Below, piece after piece: positions 44,235-52,509 of a stretch of DNA of 64,000 nucleotides (position 1 is its first letter; each line of letters begins with the position of its first letter). A program made the translations under genes and the position numbers. Source of the stretch: JAWKMZ01 sp041391965 (GTDB taxonomy: Bacteria > Bacteroidota > Bacteroidia > Flavobacteriales > Flavobacteriaceae); contig JAWKMZ010000005.1 in the NCBI GenBank assembly GCA_041391965.1, forward strand, positions 124,001 through 188,000, given 5' to 3'. Under the pieces are notes generated by a model, which searched no databases, was not told the origin of the DNA, and saw only the letters and a list, made by a program, of their open reading frames with translations.

Positions 44235-44870
44235 ATGGTAAACAAAAACTTATTAACACAATTCAAATATCAATTTGATGACAATATTATTAAAAGCATA
44301 TCTCAAAACGGAAATGTCAAACATTTCAAAAAAGATGAGATTATTTTAGATATTGACCAAGAACTCACACACATACCACTGCTTTTAAATGGCAATATAA
44401 AAGTGTTGCGTGAAGATGATAATGGTAACGAACTTCTTTTATATGTCTTAGAAACTGGCGACACTTGTGCTATGTCATTAACCTGTTGCCTATCAAAAGC
44501 CAAAAGCAAAATAAGAGCTGTTGCTGATAAAGATTCGAGCGTTATCATGATTCCTAACAATAAAATGTCCGAATGGTTTCATAACAATGAAAGTTGGCGC
44601 AGCTTTATTTTACAAAGCTATCAAATTCGTTTTAACGAAATGATTGAAACTATTGATACTCTTGCTTTTATGAAAATGGATAAACGTCTTTTTAAATACC
44701 TTATAGACACCGTAAAACTTAATGCCTCAAAAATCATTAGTAAAACACATCAAGAAATTGCTGAAGATTTAAACACTTCGCGTGTGGTGATTTCTCGACT
44801 CTTAAAACAGTTAGAAAACGAACAAAAAATTCTATTAAGCAGAAATAAAATTGAGGTTTTGGACTTTTAA
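44235..44870 (+). CDS. Crp/Fnr-family transcriptional regulator with cysteine cluster
   Basis: A 211-residue Crp/Fnr regulator. A cyclic-nucleotide-binding-like beta domain (about 15-125) is followed by a dimerisation helix and a winged helix-turn-helix (about 160-205; THQEIAEDLNTSRVVISRLLKQL). The sensor domain holds Cys 78, Cys 84 and Cys 85 (TCAMSLTCCLS), close enough to act as a thiol/persulfide or metal switch, while the residues that bind cAMP in true Crp are not evident. It stands directly upstream of the sulfur genes and is probably their activator: two matching dyads sit near -41 of the two downstream promoters. ATG 44235 is used because the longer frame begins within the tRNA promoter. 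Confidence 0.88.
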   Translation: MVNKNLLTQFKYQFDDNIIKSISQNGNVKHFKKDEIILDIDQELTHIPLLLNGNIKVLREDDNGNELLLYVLETGDTCAMSLTCCLSKAKSKIRAVADKDSSVIMIPNNKMSEWFHNNESWRSFILQSYQIRFNEMIETIDTLAFMKMDKRLFKYLIDTVKLNASKIISKTHQEIAEDLNTSRVVISRLLKQLENEQKILLSRNKIEVLDF

Positions 44871-44913
44871 GTAACATTTATTACACATAACAATTTTAGT
44901 CCAATTACCTTTG
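44871..44913 (+). promoter_or_regulatory. Crp/Fnr-type site and promoter of the YeeE/YedE operon
   Basis: The dyad GTAACATTTATTAC (44871-44884) is followed by the -7 element TACCTTTG (44906-44913), exact TAnnTTTG. With the start about 5 nt after that element, the dyad centre lies near -40.5, the class II activator position. No TTG is seen at -33. Confidence 0.6.
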
Positions 44914-44933
44914 CATCATAACAAAACAAACAC

Positions 44934-45491
44934 ATGGAATACATTTTACAACCTTGGCCTTGGTATATTTCAGGGCCTTTAATTGCATTTATCATGTTTA
45001 TCCTTATTTATTTTGGAAAAACATTTGGTATGTCTTCAAACTTACGCACCTTCTGTACCATTGCAGGTGCAGGAAAAAAAACTGAGTTTTTTAATTTTGA
45101 TTGGAAATCTCAAAAATGGAATTTAATAGTCGTTTTTGGTGCTGTTATTGGTGGGTTTATTGCTCATTTTTGGTTATCAAATCCAATAAACATGGACTTA
45201 AACCCAAAAACGATTGAAGAATTATCACAATTAGGATTTGAAAATGCAGGAAAATCATTGTTGCCATCTGAAATTTATAGTTGGGATGCGGTTTTAAGCT
45301 TTAAAGGATTGGCCATTTTAATTATTGGCGGATTTTTGGTTGGTTTCGGCACACGTTATGCTGGTGGCTGTACTTCGGGTCATGCCATTACTGGATTAAG
45401 CAGCTTGCAGAGACCATCATTAATTGCAGTCATCGGATTTTTTATTGGTGGATTACTTATGGTACATTTAATATTTCCTTTAATATTTTAA
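44934..45491 (+). CDS. YeeE/YedE-family (DUF395) sulfur transporter, N-terminal half-type
   Basis: A 185-residue inner-membrane protein with about five spans, of the YeeE/YedE family, whose characterised members import thiosulfate. The signature GGCTSGHAITGLSSLQRPS carries the conserved cysteine. In many bacteria the transporter is one polypeptide; here it is split into this gene and the next (3-bp gap), which should form a pair. It is the first gene of the regulated sulfur operon. Confidence 0.9.
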   Translation: MEYILQPWPWYISGPLIAFIMFILIYFGKTFGMSSNLRTFCTIAGAGKKTEFFNFDWKSQKWNLIVVFGAVIGGFIAHFWLSNPINMDLNPKTIEELSQLGFENAGKSLLPSEIYSWDAVLSFKGLAILIIGGFLVGFGTRYAGGCTSGHAITGLSSLQRPSLIAVIGFFIGGLLMVHLIFPLIF

Positions 45492-45494
45492 AAT

Positions 45495-45908
45495 ATGAAA
45501 CTATTAAAATTTTTACTCGTCGGAATTGTGTTTGGAATTGTCCTTGTAAAATCAGAAGCCGTTTCATGGTATCGCATTTATGAAATGTTTCGCTTTGAAT
45601 CATTTCATATGTATGGCATTATTGGAACCGCTGTTGGAACAGGAATTATTTTATTATTGATTTCAAAACAATTCAAACTAAAAAACACGGAAGGCTCATT
45701 AATGAATGTTCCACCAAAAGAAAGAGGCTTAACACGTTATATTTTTGGCGGCATCCTATTTGGACTTGGTTGGGCTTTATCAGGCGCTTGCCCAGGACCA
45801 ATGTACATTCTTGTTGGCACTGGCGTTTTTACCATGCTTATTGTTATTTTATCAGCCATTTTAGGCACTTACATTTATGGTGTTATCAAAGATAAACTCC
45901 CTCATTAA
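45495..45908 (+). CDS. YeeE/YedE-family (DUF6691-type) sulfur transporter, second half
   Basis: A 137-residue inner-membrane protein with about four spans. The family motif YIFGGILFGLGWALSGACPGPMYILVG includes the conserved Cys of SGACPGP. It begins 3 bp after the previous gene and ends one base before the TauE gene, so all three are translated from one message. Together with its neighbour it probably moves thiosulfate or another reduced sulfur species. Confidence 0.9.
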   Translation: MKLLKFLLVGIVFGIVLVKSEAVSWYRIYEMFRFESFHMYGIIGTAVGTGIILLLISKQFKLKNTEGSLMNVPPKERGLTRYIFGGILFGLGWALSGACPGPMYILVGTGVFTMLIVILSAILGTYIYGVIKDKLPH

Positions 45909-46706
45909 ATGGAAATCGCTGAAATTTTAGGGTATATTGGTGCTTTTGTGGTTGGTTTGGTTTTAGGACTTACAGGTGGTGGTGGCTCAATTATAACCGT
46001 TCCTGTCATGGTGTATTTAATTGGTGTCAATCCTGTCACTGCTACAGCCTATTCTTTATTTGTAGTCGGCACCACATCATCCATTGGAGCCATTCAAAAT
46101 TTTAGAAAACAATTAATAGATATCAAAACGGCTATTATTTTTGCTATTCCAGCATTTATAATGGTGTATGTAACACGACGTTATTTGGTGCCTGCAATTC
46201 CGCAAAAGGTATTTGAATTCAATGAGTTTATAATCACCAAAGACATGTTTATTATGGCATTTTTTGGTGTAATCATGCTTTTGGCATCAATGTCTATGAT
46301 ACGTTCTAAGCGTGATGTTGTAACCGATAATGCAAATGCAACCCTTAACATTCCATTTTTGATTACTATTGGAATTGGTGTCGGATTATTAACAGGAATC
46401 GTTGGTGCTGGAGGTGGATTTTTAATTATTCCAGCGTTGGTTTTATTAGCAAAACTACCAATGAAAAAAGCGATAGGTACATCATTATTTATTATTGCTA
46501 TTAACTCTTTGATAGGGTTTACAGGCGATTTACAAAACCGTGAGATTAATTGGCTTTTTTTACTCATTTTTACTATCATTTCTATTGTTGGAATTATAGT
46601 TGGCGTGTACGCATCAAAATTTATTAGTGGTACCAAGTTGAAAAAAGGCTTTGGATGGTTTACTTTTTTAGTAGCTATTTATATTATTTACAGAGAATTA
46701 TTTTAA
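45909..46706 (+). CDS. TauE/SafE-family sulfite/organosulfur exporter-like permease
   Basis: A 265-residue inner-membrane protein with about eight spans. Both internal repeats show the family glycine-rich motifs: LGLTGGGGSIITVPVMVYL (N-terminal half) and LTGIVGAGGGFLIIPALVLL (C-terminal half). Relatives export sulfite or sulfoacetate. It abuts the upstream transporter gene. In this locus it probably removes sulfite formed from persulfide oxidation by the downstream MBL-fold enzyme. Confidence 0.9.
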   Translation: MEIAEILGYIGAFVVGLVLGLTGGGGSIITVPVMVYLIGVNPVTATAYSLFVVGTTSSIGAIQNFRKQLIDIKTAIIFAIPAFIMVYVTRRYLVPAIPQKVFEFNEFIITKDMFIMAFFGVIMLLASMSMIRSKRDVVTDNANATLNIPFLITIGIGVGLLTGIVGAGGGFLIIPALVLLAKLPMKKAIGTSLFIIAINSLIGFTGDLQNREINWLFLLIFTIISIVGIIVGVYASKFISGTKLKKGFGWFTFLVAIYIIYRELF

Positions 46707-46709
46707 CAA

Positions 46710-46754
46710 TGTGACAAATGTCACAAAACTACATTCAAAGGTTTTGTATCTTTG
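46710..46754 (+). promoter_or_regulatory. Crp-type operator and promoter of the MBL-rhodanese gene
   Basis: TGTGACAAATGTCACA (46710-46725) matches the classic TGTGA-N6-TCACA. The -7 element TATCTTTG (46747-46754) is an exact TAnnTTTG. With the start about 5 nt later, the dyad centre sits at about -41.5. It shares GTrACAnntrTyAC with the dyad at 44871. Confidence 0.7.
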
Positions 46755-46780
46755 ATTTATTAAAATAAAAGTGGTTTACA

Positions 46781-48187
46781 ATGAAAATAGAACAAATTTA
46801 TACAGGTTGTTTGGCACAAGGTGCTTATTATATCGAATCAGAAGGAGAAGTTGCCATTATTGATCCATTACGCGAAATCCAACCATATATAGAAAAGGCT
46901 AAAGCCGAAAATGCTAAAATCAAATATATCTTTGAAACTCATTTTCATGCCGATTTTGTATCTGGACATGTTGATTTAGCTAACAAAACAGGAGCAACCA
47001 TTGTTTATGGTCCTGGAGCAGAAACATCTTATAAAATACATTCGGCAAAAGACAACGAACTTTTTAAATTAGGAAATGTATCCATAAAAGCACTGCATAC
47101 TCCTGGTCACACCTTAGAATCAACCACTTATCTTTTAATTGATGAACATGGCAAAAATCATGCTATTTTTTCAGGTGATACGCTATTTTTAGGTGATGTT
47201 GGACGACCAGATTTAGCTATAAAATCTGATTTAACAAAAGAAGATTTAGCAGGAATGCTATACGATTCACTTCGCACTAAAATAATGACTTTAGCTGATG
47301 ATGTCATTGTCTATCCAGCACATGGTGCAGGTTCTGCTTGTGGAAAAAACCTTAGCAAAGAAACCGTTGGTTCTATTGGTGACCAAAAGAAAACCAATTA
47401 TGCCTTGCGTGCAGATATGTCTAAAGACGAATTTGTAAAAGAAGTTTTAGATGGCATGCCACCACCACCACAATATTTTGCAAAAAATGCGATGCTTAAC
47501 AAAACAGGATATGATGCGTTTGAAACCGTTTTAAAAACAGGAAACGTCCCTTTAAGTGTAGCAGATTTTGAAAGCATAGCTAACCATAAAGAAGCACTCG
47601 TTTTGGATGTTAGACCGCATGACGAATTTGTAAAAGGATTCATTCCAAACTCTATTTTTATTGGGCTCAACGGACAATTTGCACCTTGGGTTGGCGCTTT
47701 GATTACCGATTTAAAACAACCAATAATCTTAGTGGTTCCTGAAGGCAAAAGTGAAGAAGCCGTGACACGTTTGTCTCGTGTTGGTTATGATAACACCTTA
47801 GGTTATCTACAAGGAGGTATGGATGCTTGGAAAGGTGCTGGAAAAGAGGTAGATACTTTAGAATCTATCTCAGCAGATGAATTTGCAAACAGAGTAATAT
47901 CTGGAGAAATCAACATTCTTGATGTCAGAAAAGATGGCGAATACAGTGCATCTCATTTGGAAAATGCTCAACATTTTGCCTTAGATTTTATCAATAATAA
48001 CATGAATCAGTTGGATAAAAACAAAACATATCATATCCATTGTGCTGGTGGTTATCGCTCTGTTATTGCTGCATCAATTTTAAAAGCCAGAGGATTTAAT
48101 CATTTGGTAGATGTTGCTGGAGGTTTTGGAGCTATCAAAAAAACCAACTTGCCATTGACAGATTTTGTGTGTCCTTCGACTCTTTAA
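46781..48187 (+). CDS. MBL-fold persulfide dioxygenase-like protein with two rhodanese domains
   Basis: A 468-residue cytoplasmic sulfur enzyme. The metallo-beta-lactamase domain (about 1-250) has THFHADFVSGH (metal-binding His 54, His 56, Asp 58; His 63), HTPGHT and FSGDTLF, as in ETHE1/Blh persulfide dioxygenases that oxidise glutathione-type persulfides to sulfite. Two rhodanese domains follow: the first (about 262-355) lacks a catalytic Cys, the second (about 370-465) has it (Cys 421 in HCAGGYRS). Such fusions use one degenerate and one active rhodanese. In a bacillithiol organism (bshC at 2525) the persulfide of bacillithiol may be the substrate. It has its own Crp-type operator. Confidence 0.9.
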   Translation: MKIEQIYTGCLAQGAYYIESEGEVAIIDPLREIQPYIEKAKAENAKIKYIFETHFHADFVSGHVDLANKTGATIVYGPGAETSYKIHSAKDNELFKLGNVSIKALHTPGHTLESTTYLLIDEHGKNHAIFSGDTLFLGDVGRPDLAIKSDLTKEDLAGMLYDSLRTKIMTLADDVIVYPAHGAGSACGKNLSKETVGSIGDQKKTNYALRADMSKDEFVKEVLDGMPPPPQYFAKNAMLNKTGYDAFETVLKTGNVPLSVADFESIANHKEALVLDVRPHDEFVKGFIPNSIFIGLNGQFAPWVGALITDLKQPIILVVPEGKSEEAVTRLSRVGYDNTLGYLQGGMDAWKGAGKEVDTLESISADEFANRVISGEINILDVRKDGEYSASHLENAQHFALDFINNNMNQLDKNKTYHIHCAGGYRSVIAASILKARGFNHLVDVAGGFGAIKKTNLPLTDFVCPSTL

Positions 48188-48459
48188 ACAATCTCAGCGC
48201 TTAAACCTGCCTGAAGCAATTTAGAGCATTGTGGTTCTAAATCGTCATAAGACCCTGTTTTAACAGTACATTTTCCTTTGTAATGTACAATGATTGAACA
48301 TTGTTCAGCTTGCTCTGGTGTGTGGTCGCATACATAAATTAAGGTATCAATAACATAATCAAACGTATTGACATCATCATTGTACAATACAATTTCATTG
48401 TTTTTTAAGACGTCTTCATCATGAAGCACCTCTTCCGATGTTTTTTCTCTCGTACTCAT
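48184..48459 (-). CDS. clpS: ATP-dependent Clp protease adaptor ClpS
   Basis: A 91-residue ClpS that delivers N-degron substrates to ClpAP/ClpCP. The core IVLYNDDVNTFDYVIDTL and the following helix HTPEQAEQCSIIVHYKGKC are typical. Its stop overlaps the convergent MBL-rhodanese stop by 4 bp. It is followed downstream only by that convergent gene, and prmA and tpiA lie upstream on the same strand, the usual flavobacterial order. Confidence 0.94.
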   Translation of the reverse strand: MSTREKTSEEVLHDEDVLKNNEIVLYNDDVNTFDYVIDTLIYVCDHTPEQAEQCSIIVHYKGKCTVKTGSYDDLEPQCSKLLQAGLSAEIV

Positions 48460-48528
48460 AATTTAAGGCTTCAATTTGCAGCAGTAATCCACAATATTTG
48501 AACAAACTAAATTTGAAGATTACTTTTG

Positions 48529-49365
48529 CTAATTTACAAATTTTAAAGCAACCCAATTATTTTTTTCTAAAGTTTCAACGTGTTTTAACAGGTGTTTATT
48601 GCATGTTTCTTCAATCACAGCTATATCATCTTTATAAAAACCACTCAAAAAAAGTGTGCCATTTGGATGGAGACATTTTGCGTAAGAAGCCATGTCATTC
48701 AACAAAATATTTCGGTTAATATTGGCAATGATGGTATCGTATTTTTTTCCAGAAAGTGCGCTTGCGTCACCTTCAATGACAGTAATATGCTTGCAATTAT
48801 TACGCTCAACGTTTTCTATACTGTTAAGATAACACCAATGGTCATAATCAATGGCATCAATAGGTTTTGCTCCTTTTATTTCTGCCAAAATAGCTAAAAC
48901 ACCTGTACCACAACCCATATCTAAAACCGATTTATTTTTGAAATCGTTTTTTATAATATGCTGAATCATCATATGTGTGGTTTCATGATGCCCTGTACCA
49001 AAACTCATTTTTGGTTCGATAATAATGTCATATTTGGTATCTGGTTTTGGGTGAAAAGGAGCTCGAACGGAACATACATTGTCAACAATTATTGGATTAA
49101 AATTCTTTTCCCATTCTTCGTTCCAATTGGTTGGGGCAATTTCTTCATAAGTGAACGAAATCTCAAATTCATTTGAATTTAAGATTTGAATATCATCTAA
49201 AATAGCAGCATTCCACTCGTCTTTTTGAATATAGGCGGTGACGCCTTCGTCAGTTTCTACAAAACTTTCAAAACCTGCGTAACCCAATTCAGCTATTAAA
49301 ATTTCAACAGCTGGTTGCAGAGGTTCTACTTTAAAATAATAACCTATATAAATAGTATTTGACAT
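48529..49365 (-). CDS. prmA: Ribosomal protein L11 methyltransferase PrmA
   Basis: A 278-residue SAM-dependent methyltransferase that trimethylates ribosomal protein L11. The N-terminal substrate domain (about 1-95) is followed by FGTGHHETTHMM and SAM motif I VLDMGCGTGVLAI (about 146-158), then ANINRNIL. A four-unit heptamer array lies 3 bp upstream of the start. Confidence 0.95.
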   Translation of the reverse strand: MSNTIYIGYYFKVEPLQPAVEILIAELGYAGFESFVETDEGVTAYIQKDEWNAAILDDIQILNSNEFEISFTYEEIAPTNWNEEWEKNFNPIIVDNVCSVRAPFHPKPDTKYDIIIEPKMSFGTGHHETTHMMIQHIIKNDFKNKSVLDMGCGTGVLAILAEIKGAKPIDAIDYDHWCYLNSIENVERNNCKHITVIEGDASALSGKKYDTIIANINRNILLNDMASYAKCLHPNGTLFLSGFYKDDIAVIEETCNKHLLKHVETLEKNNWVALKFVN

Positions 49366-49368
49366 TTT

Positions 49369-49396
49369 GAATTTTGAATTACGATGTACGATTTTC
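49369..49396. repeat. Tandem heptamer array (4 units) upstream of prmA
   Basis: The units GAATTTT, GAATTAC, GATGTAC and GATTTTC follow each other without a gap between prmA and tpiA. They belong to the same family as the arrays at 1046, 8140 and 59319. Confidence 0.75.
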
Positions 49397-49422
49397 TATT
49401 TTTAAGAGGAAATTTTCCCACA

Positions 49423-50172
49423 TTAAAACGCATTTACAATTGCAAAAAAGTCTTCTGCATTTAAAGCTGCACCTCCAATTAAACCACCATCAACATCTGG
49501 TTTACCAAAAATTTCTTTAGCATTACTTGGTTTGACACTGCCTCCGTAAAGAATTGAAACGCTATTTGCAACTTCATGACCATAAGTATTTGCCAAGGTT
49601 TTTCTAATAAATGCGTGCATATCTTGTGCTTGTTCTGGACTTGCAGTTTCGCCAGTTCCAATGGCCCAAACAGGCTCATAAGCCAACACTATATGTTTAA
49701 AATTTGATGCTGAAAGATGAAATAAGGCTTTCTTTATTTGACTTTCAACAACATTGTTGTGGTTATCAGATTTTCTGTCTTGCAATTCTTCGCCAAAACA
49801 AAAAATGACACACATCTCATTTTTCAAAGCTGCACTCACCTTTTTAGCCAATAATTCATCGGTTTCATTAAAATAAGCACGACGTTCACTATGCCCTAAA
49901 ATAACCGTTTGTACTCCAATACTTTTGAGCATTGCTGCACTAATTTCGCCAGTGTAAGCACCAAATTCTGCAAAGTGCATATTTTGTGCAATGACTTCAA
50001 TGGGATGATTTTTTAAAGCCTGATATGCTGGCCAAAGATTTGTAAATGTTGGTGCAATCATGACCTCTGCATCTGAAGTGATGGTTTGTTTTTTTAAATC
50101 TGAAATTAGAGCTTCGGTTTGCGCTAAATCATTATTCATTTTCCAGTTTCCTGCAACGATGTGTTTTCTCAT
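49423..50172 (-). CDS. tpiA: Triosephosphate isomerase
   Basis: A 249-residue TIM-barrel glycolytic enzyme that interconverts dihydroxyacetone phosphate and glyceraldehyde 3-phosphate. Catalytic residues are all present: Lys in AGNWKMN (about 11), His in LGHSERR (about 97), Glu in AYEPVWAIGTG (about 167), and the phosphate loop YGGSVKPSN. It lies 6 bp after the permease gene and upstream of prmA. Confidence 0.97.
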   Translation of the reverse strand: MRKHIVAGNWKMNNDLAQTEALISDLKKQTITSDAEVMIAPTFTNLWPAYQALKNHPIEVIAQNMHFAEFGAYTGEISAAMLKSIGVQTVILGHSERRAYFNETDELLAKKVSAALKNEMCVIFCFGEELQDRKSDNHNNVVESQIKKALFHLSASNFKHIVLAYEPVWAIGTGETASPEQAQDMHAFIRKTLANTYGHEVANSVSILYGGSVKPSNAKEIFGKPDVDGGLIGGAALNAEDFFAIVNAF

Positions 50173-50178
50173 ATTTCT

Positions 50179-51255
50179 TTATTGAAGTTTAACTTTTGGG
50201 TCCAACCAAACGTAAATAATATCTACAAAAATATTGATAATTATGAAGACCAAGGCAATAATTAACACAGCTCCCATAATTACTGGCAAATCTAAGGTGT
50301 TTAAAGCATTGACAATTTCTTTTCCGAGACCATTCCAACCAAAAATGTATTCTACAAAAACAGCACCTGCTAACATCGAAGCAAACCATCCAGAAATAGC
50401 GGTTACAACTGGATTTAAAGCGTTTTTTACTGCGTGTTTTTTGATGATTTGAAACTCACTCAAGCCTTTTGCTCGGGCTGTTCTGATATAATCTTGATTA
50501 AAAACTTCTAATAAAGAATTTCGCATTAATTGGATGACCACAGCCAAAGGACGAATGCCCAAAACGATGGCTGGAAGTATTAAATTTTTCCATTGAATGT
50601 GCATGGCTTCACCAAAATTATCCAACTCATAAAGACTTCCTGTCATTTCTAAATGTGTGTATTTATGGAGTACAAATCCAAAAAACCAAGCAAATAAGAT
50701 AGCACTAAAAAAAGAGGGTACACTCATACCCAAGGTGCTAAAAATTTGAATGGCTTTATCTAACCATCGATCTTTAAATAATGCTGAAACAATACCTAAA
50801 CAAATGCCAATTAATATAGCTATACAAATAGCCGAAACTGCCAAAACAAAAGTATTTGGTAGCGTTTCACCAATTACTTGACTGACTTTTTTGCCTTGTT
50901 TAGTAAAGGATTCTCTTAGGTATGGTAATTTTAATACAGTGGTAGTGTTTCCTATTGAAAATAGCTTTGTGGCTGTATATTTTCCTTTTCGCAAATAGGT
51001 GTAATCTTCTGAGTTTTTAGAGTGAAATGACAATGGTGATAAATCATTCAAATAATAAAAATACTGCGTACTTATGGGTTTATCAAATCCGTATTTTTGT
51101 TTGACCATTGCTAATTGTGCACTGTCTTCATTTTGACCTAACATCATTTGTGCTGGATCTCCTGGTAGCACATTGAACAAAAAGAAAATAACGGTTACCA
51201 CTCCAAATAATGTGAGTATCGCGTAGAAAATTTTATTTAGAAGATAGCTAATCAG
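50179..51255 (-). CDS. DppB-type ABC transporter permease, probable CTG start
   Basis: A 358-residue inner-membrane permease of the dipeptide/oligopeptide family. It has six spans, the N-terminal FFLFNVLPGDPAQMMLG, and the EAA-loop region VFNQDYIRTARAKGLSEFQIIKKHAVKNAL. GTG 51201 is the first standard start, but it removes most of the first membrane helix. The frame upstream (ISYLLNKIFYAILTLFG) is family-like back to a CTG at 51255, and the preceding stop is only four codons further with no ATG, GTG or TTG between. CTG, or the ATT after it, is therefore the likely start. No ATPase, second permease or binding protein lies nearby, so its partners are elsewhere. Confidence 0.8.
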   Translation of the reverse strand: MISYLLNKIFYAILTLFGVVTVIFFLFNVLPGDPAQMMLGQNEDSAQLAMVKQKYGFDKPISTQYFYYLNDLSPLSFHSKNSEDYTYLRKGKYTATKLFSIGNTTTVLKLPYLRESFTKQGKKVSQVIGETLPNTFVLAVSAICIAILIGICLGIVSALFKDRWLDKAIQIFSTLGMSVPSFFSAILFAWFFGFVLHKYTHLEMTGSLYELDNFGEAMHIQWKNLILPAIVLGIRPLAVVIQLMRNSLLEVFNQDYIRTARAKGLSEFQIIKKHAVKNALNPVVTAISGWFASMLAGAVFVEYIFGWNGLGKEIVNALNTLDLPVIMGAVLIIALVFIIINIFVDIIYVWLDPKVKLQ

Positions 51256-51271
51256 TTTATTATTTTATTCT

Positions 51272-51295
51272 CGCAAAGACGCAAAGGCACTAAGC
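51272..51295. repeat. CGCAAAGACGCAAAG-type dispersed repeat
   Basis: The sequence CGCAAAGACGCAAAGGCAC followed by TAAGCG is a copy of a short GCAAAG-rich repeat that recurs in intergenic regions of many Bacteroidota and other bacteria. It ends 17 bp upstream of the permease CTG start. Confidence 0.5.
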
Positions 51296-51394
51296 GAAAT
51301 GTGAATTTCTTTGTTTATTCTAAAAATATCGTAAACTAAAAATATAAAAAAGTAAAAATCTTCACAACTACAACAGAAGACTGCCTACTGATAC

Positions 51395-52489
51395 TTATAA
51401 TTTTAAGTCTTCAATATCATTCCAATGTACTTTTTGAGTGATGGTTCCTTTATTTAAAACCAACACACCAGGATTGGAACGCACTATGGTTTTTAGAGCT
51501 GTTTGGTCGCAGAAATAAAAGTCTAAATCAAATCCAAATTGTGACATTGCTTGATTTTGGTCTTCAACATTTGAAGCTGTAACACCAATAATTTTATAGC
51601 CTTTACTTGTTGCTTTGTTTACCAAAGCTTTCAATTTTGCCATACCATCGGCTTCACTTTTAGCTAAGCTATACATTACCACCATAACTAATTTTGGTTC
51701 TTGCAATAATTCTGGTGCGTAATCTTCACCATCTTGTTCCATTGTAAAATCATGAATTGGTGGTACGTAAGCTGGTACAATTTCTTCATAATCAACGCCA
51801 ACATAAGTGCCATCAACTGTTGGATATTGTCCTGTTGTTGTAATAATTTGCTCTTTTCCATCGACCATAAATTTCCAATGGTAATCAATTTCGCCTTTAG
51901 GTGCATCTGCAGGCACTGTCATGTTGGCTTCAATATTTGCGCCAATATTATAAGGTCTAAAATCGATTGCTGGCAAGTGCATAATCACGTAATATCCAAA
52001 GCTTAAACAGGCAATAAAACTTACTAAAGACACTATTGTCAGTCCAAGTTTACTCAATATTGGTTTGATGTGTCTTCTTCCTATAAAAAGAATTATAATG
52101 AGAACCAAAAGGACAACATCTTTTGAAAACGATTCCCAAGGAGTCAATTTTATTGCATCACCAAAACAACCACAATCGGTTACTTTATTGAAGTATGCTG
52201 AATAAAAGGTAAGAAAGGTAAAGAAAATGATCATGCCTAAAAGGCTCCAAACGGTAAATTTTGGTTTGTAGCCTATTAACAAAAAGACTCCTAAAAGCAC
52301 TTCAAAAATGACTACTATAATGGCGAATGCCAAGGCATACGACTCTAAAAATGGTAAGTTTAAAACACCTGAACTAAAATATTCTTCGAGTTTAAATGAA
52401 AATCCTATAGGATCATTCAGTTTTATTAATCCGGAAATGATGAACAATAATCCGACTAAAATTCTGCTTACGTTAACTATATATTTCAT
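51395..52489 (-). CDS. BT_3928-family membrane protein (DoxX/MauE-like plus thioredoxin-like domain)
   Basis: A 364-residue inner-membrane protein. A DoxX/MauE-like four-helix membrane domain (about 1-140; ILVGLLFIISGLIKLNDPIGF and a Cys pair in VTDCGCFGD) is followed by a fifth span (about 150-172). A thioredoxin-like C-terminal domain (about 255-364) lacks a CxxC motif. MauE-like domains supply electrons for disulfide exchange, so a redox role is plausible but unproven. The family is conserved near tpiA, DUF1599, folP and cdaA in Bacteroidota, as here. Confidence 0.85.
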   Translation of the reverse strand: MKYIVNVSRILVGLLFIISGLIKLNDPIGFSFKLEEYFSSGVLNLPFLESYALAFAIIVVIFEVLLGVFLLIGYKPKFTVWSLLGMIIFFTFLTFYSAYFNKVTDCGCFGDAIKLTPWESFSKDVVLLVLIIILFIGRRHIKPILSKLGLTIVSLVSFIACLSFGYYVIMHLPAIDFRPYNIGANIEANMTVPADAPKGEIDYHWKFMVDGKEQIITTTGQYPTVDGTYVGVDYEEIVPAYVPPIHDFTMEQDGEDYAPELLQEPKLVMVVMYSLAKSEADGMAKLKALVNKATSKGYKIIGVTASNVEDQNQAMSQFGFDLDFYFCDQTALKTIVRSNPGVLVLNKGTITQKVHWNDIEDLKL

Positions 52490-52509
52490 AAAATTCTAAT
52501 TTTAAAATT

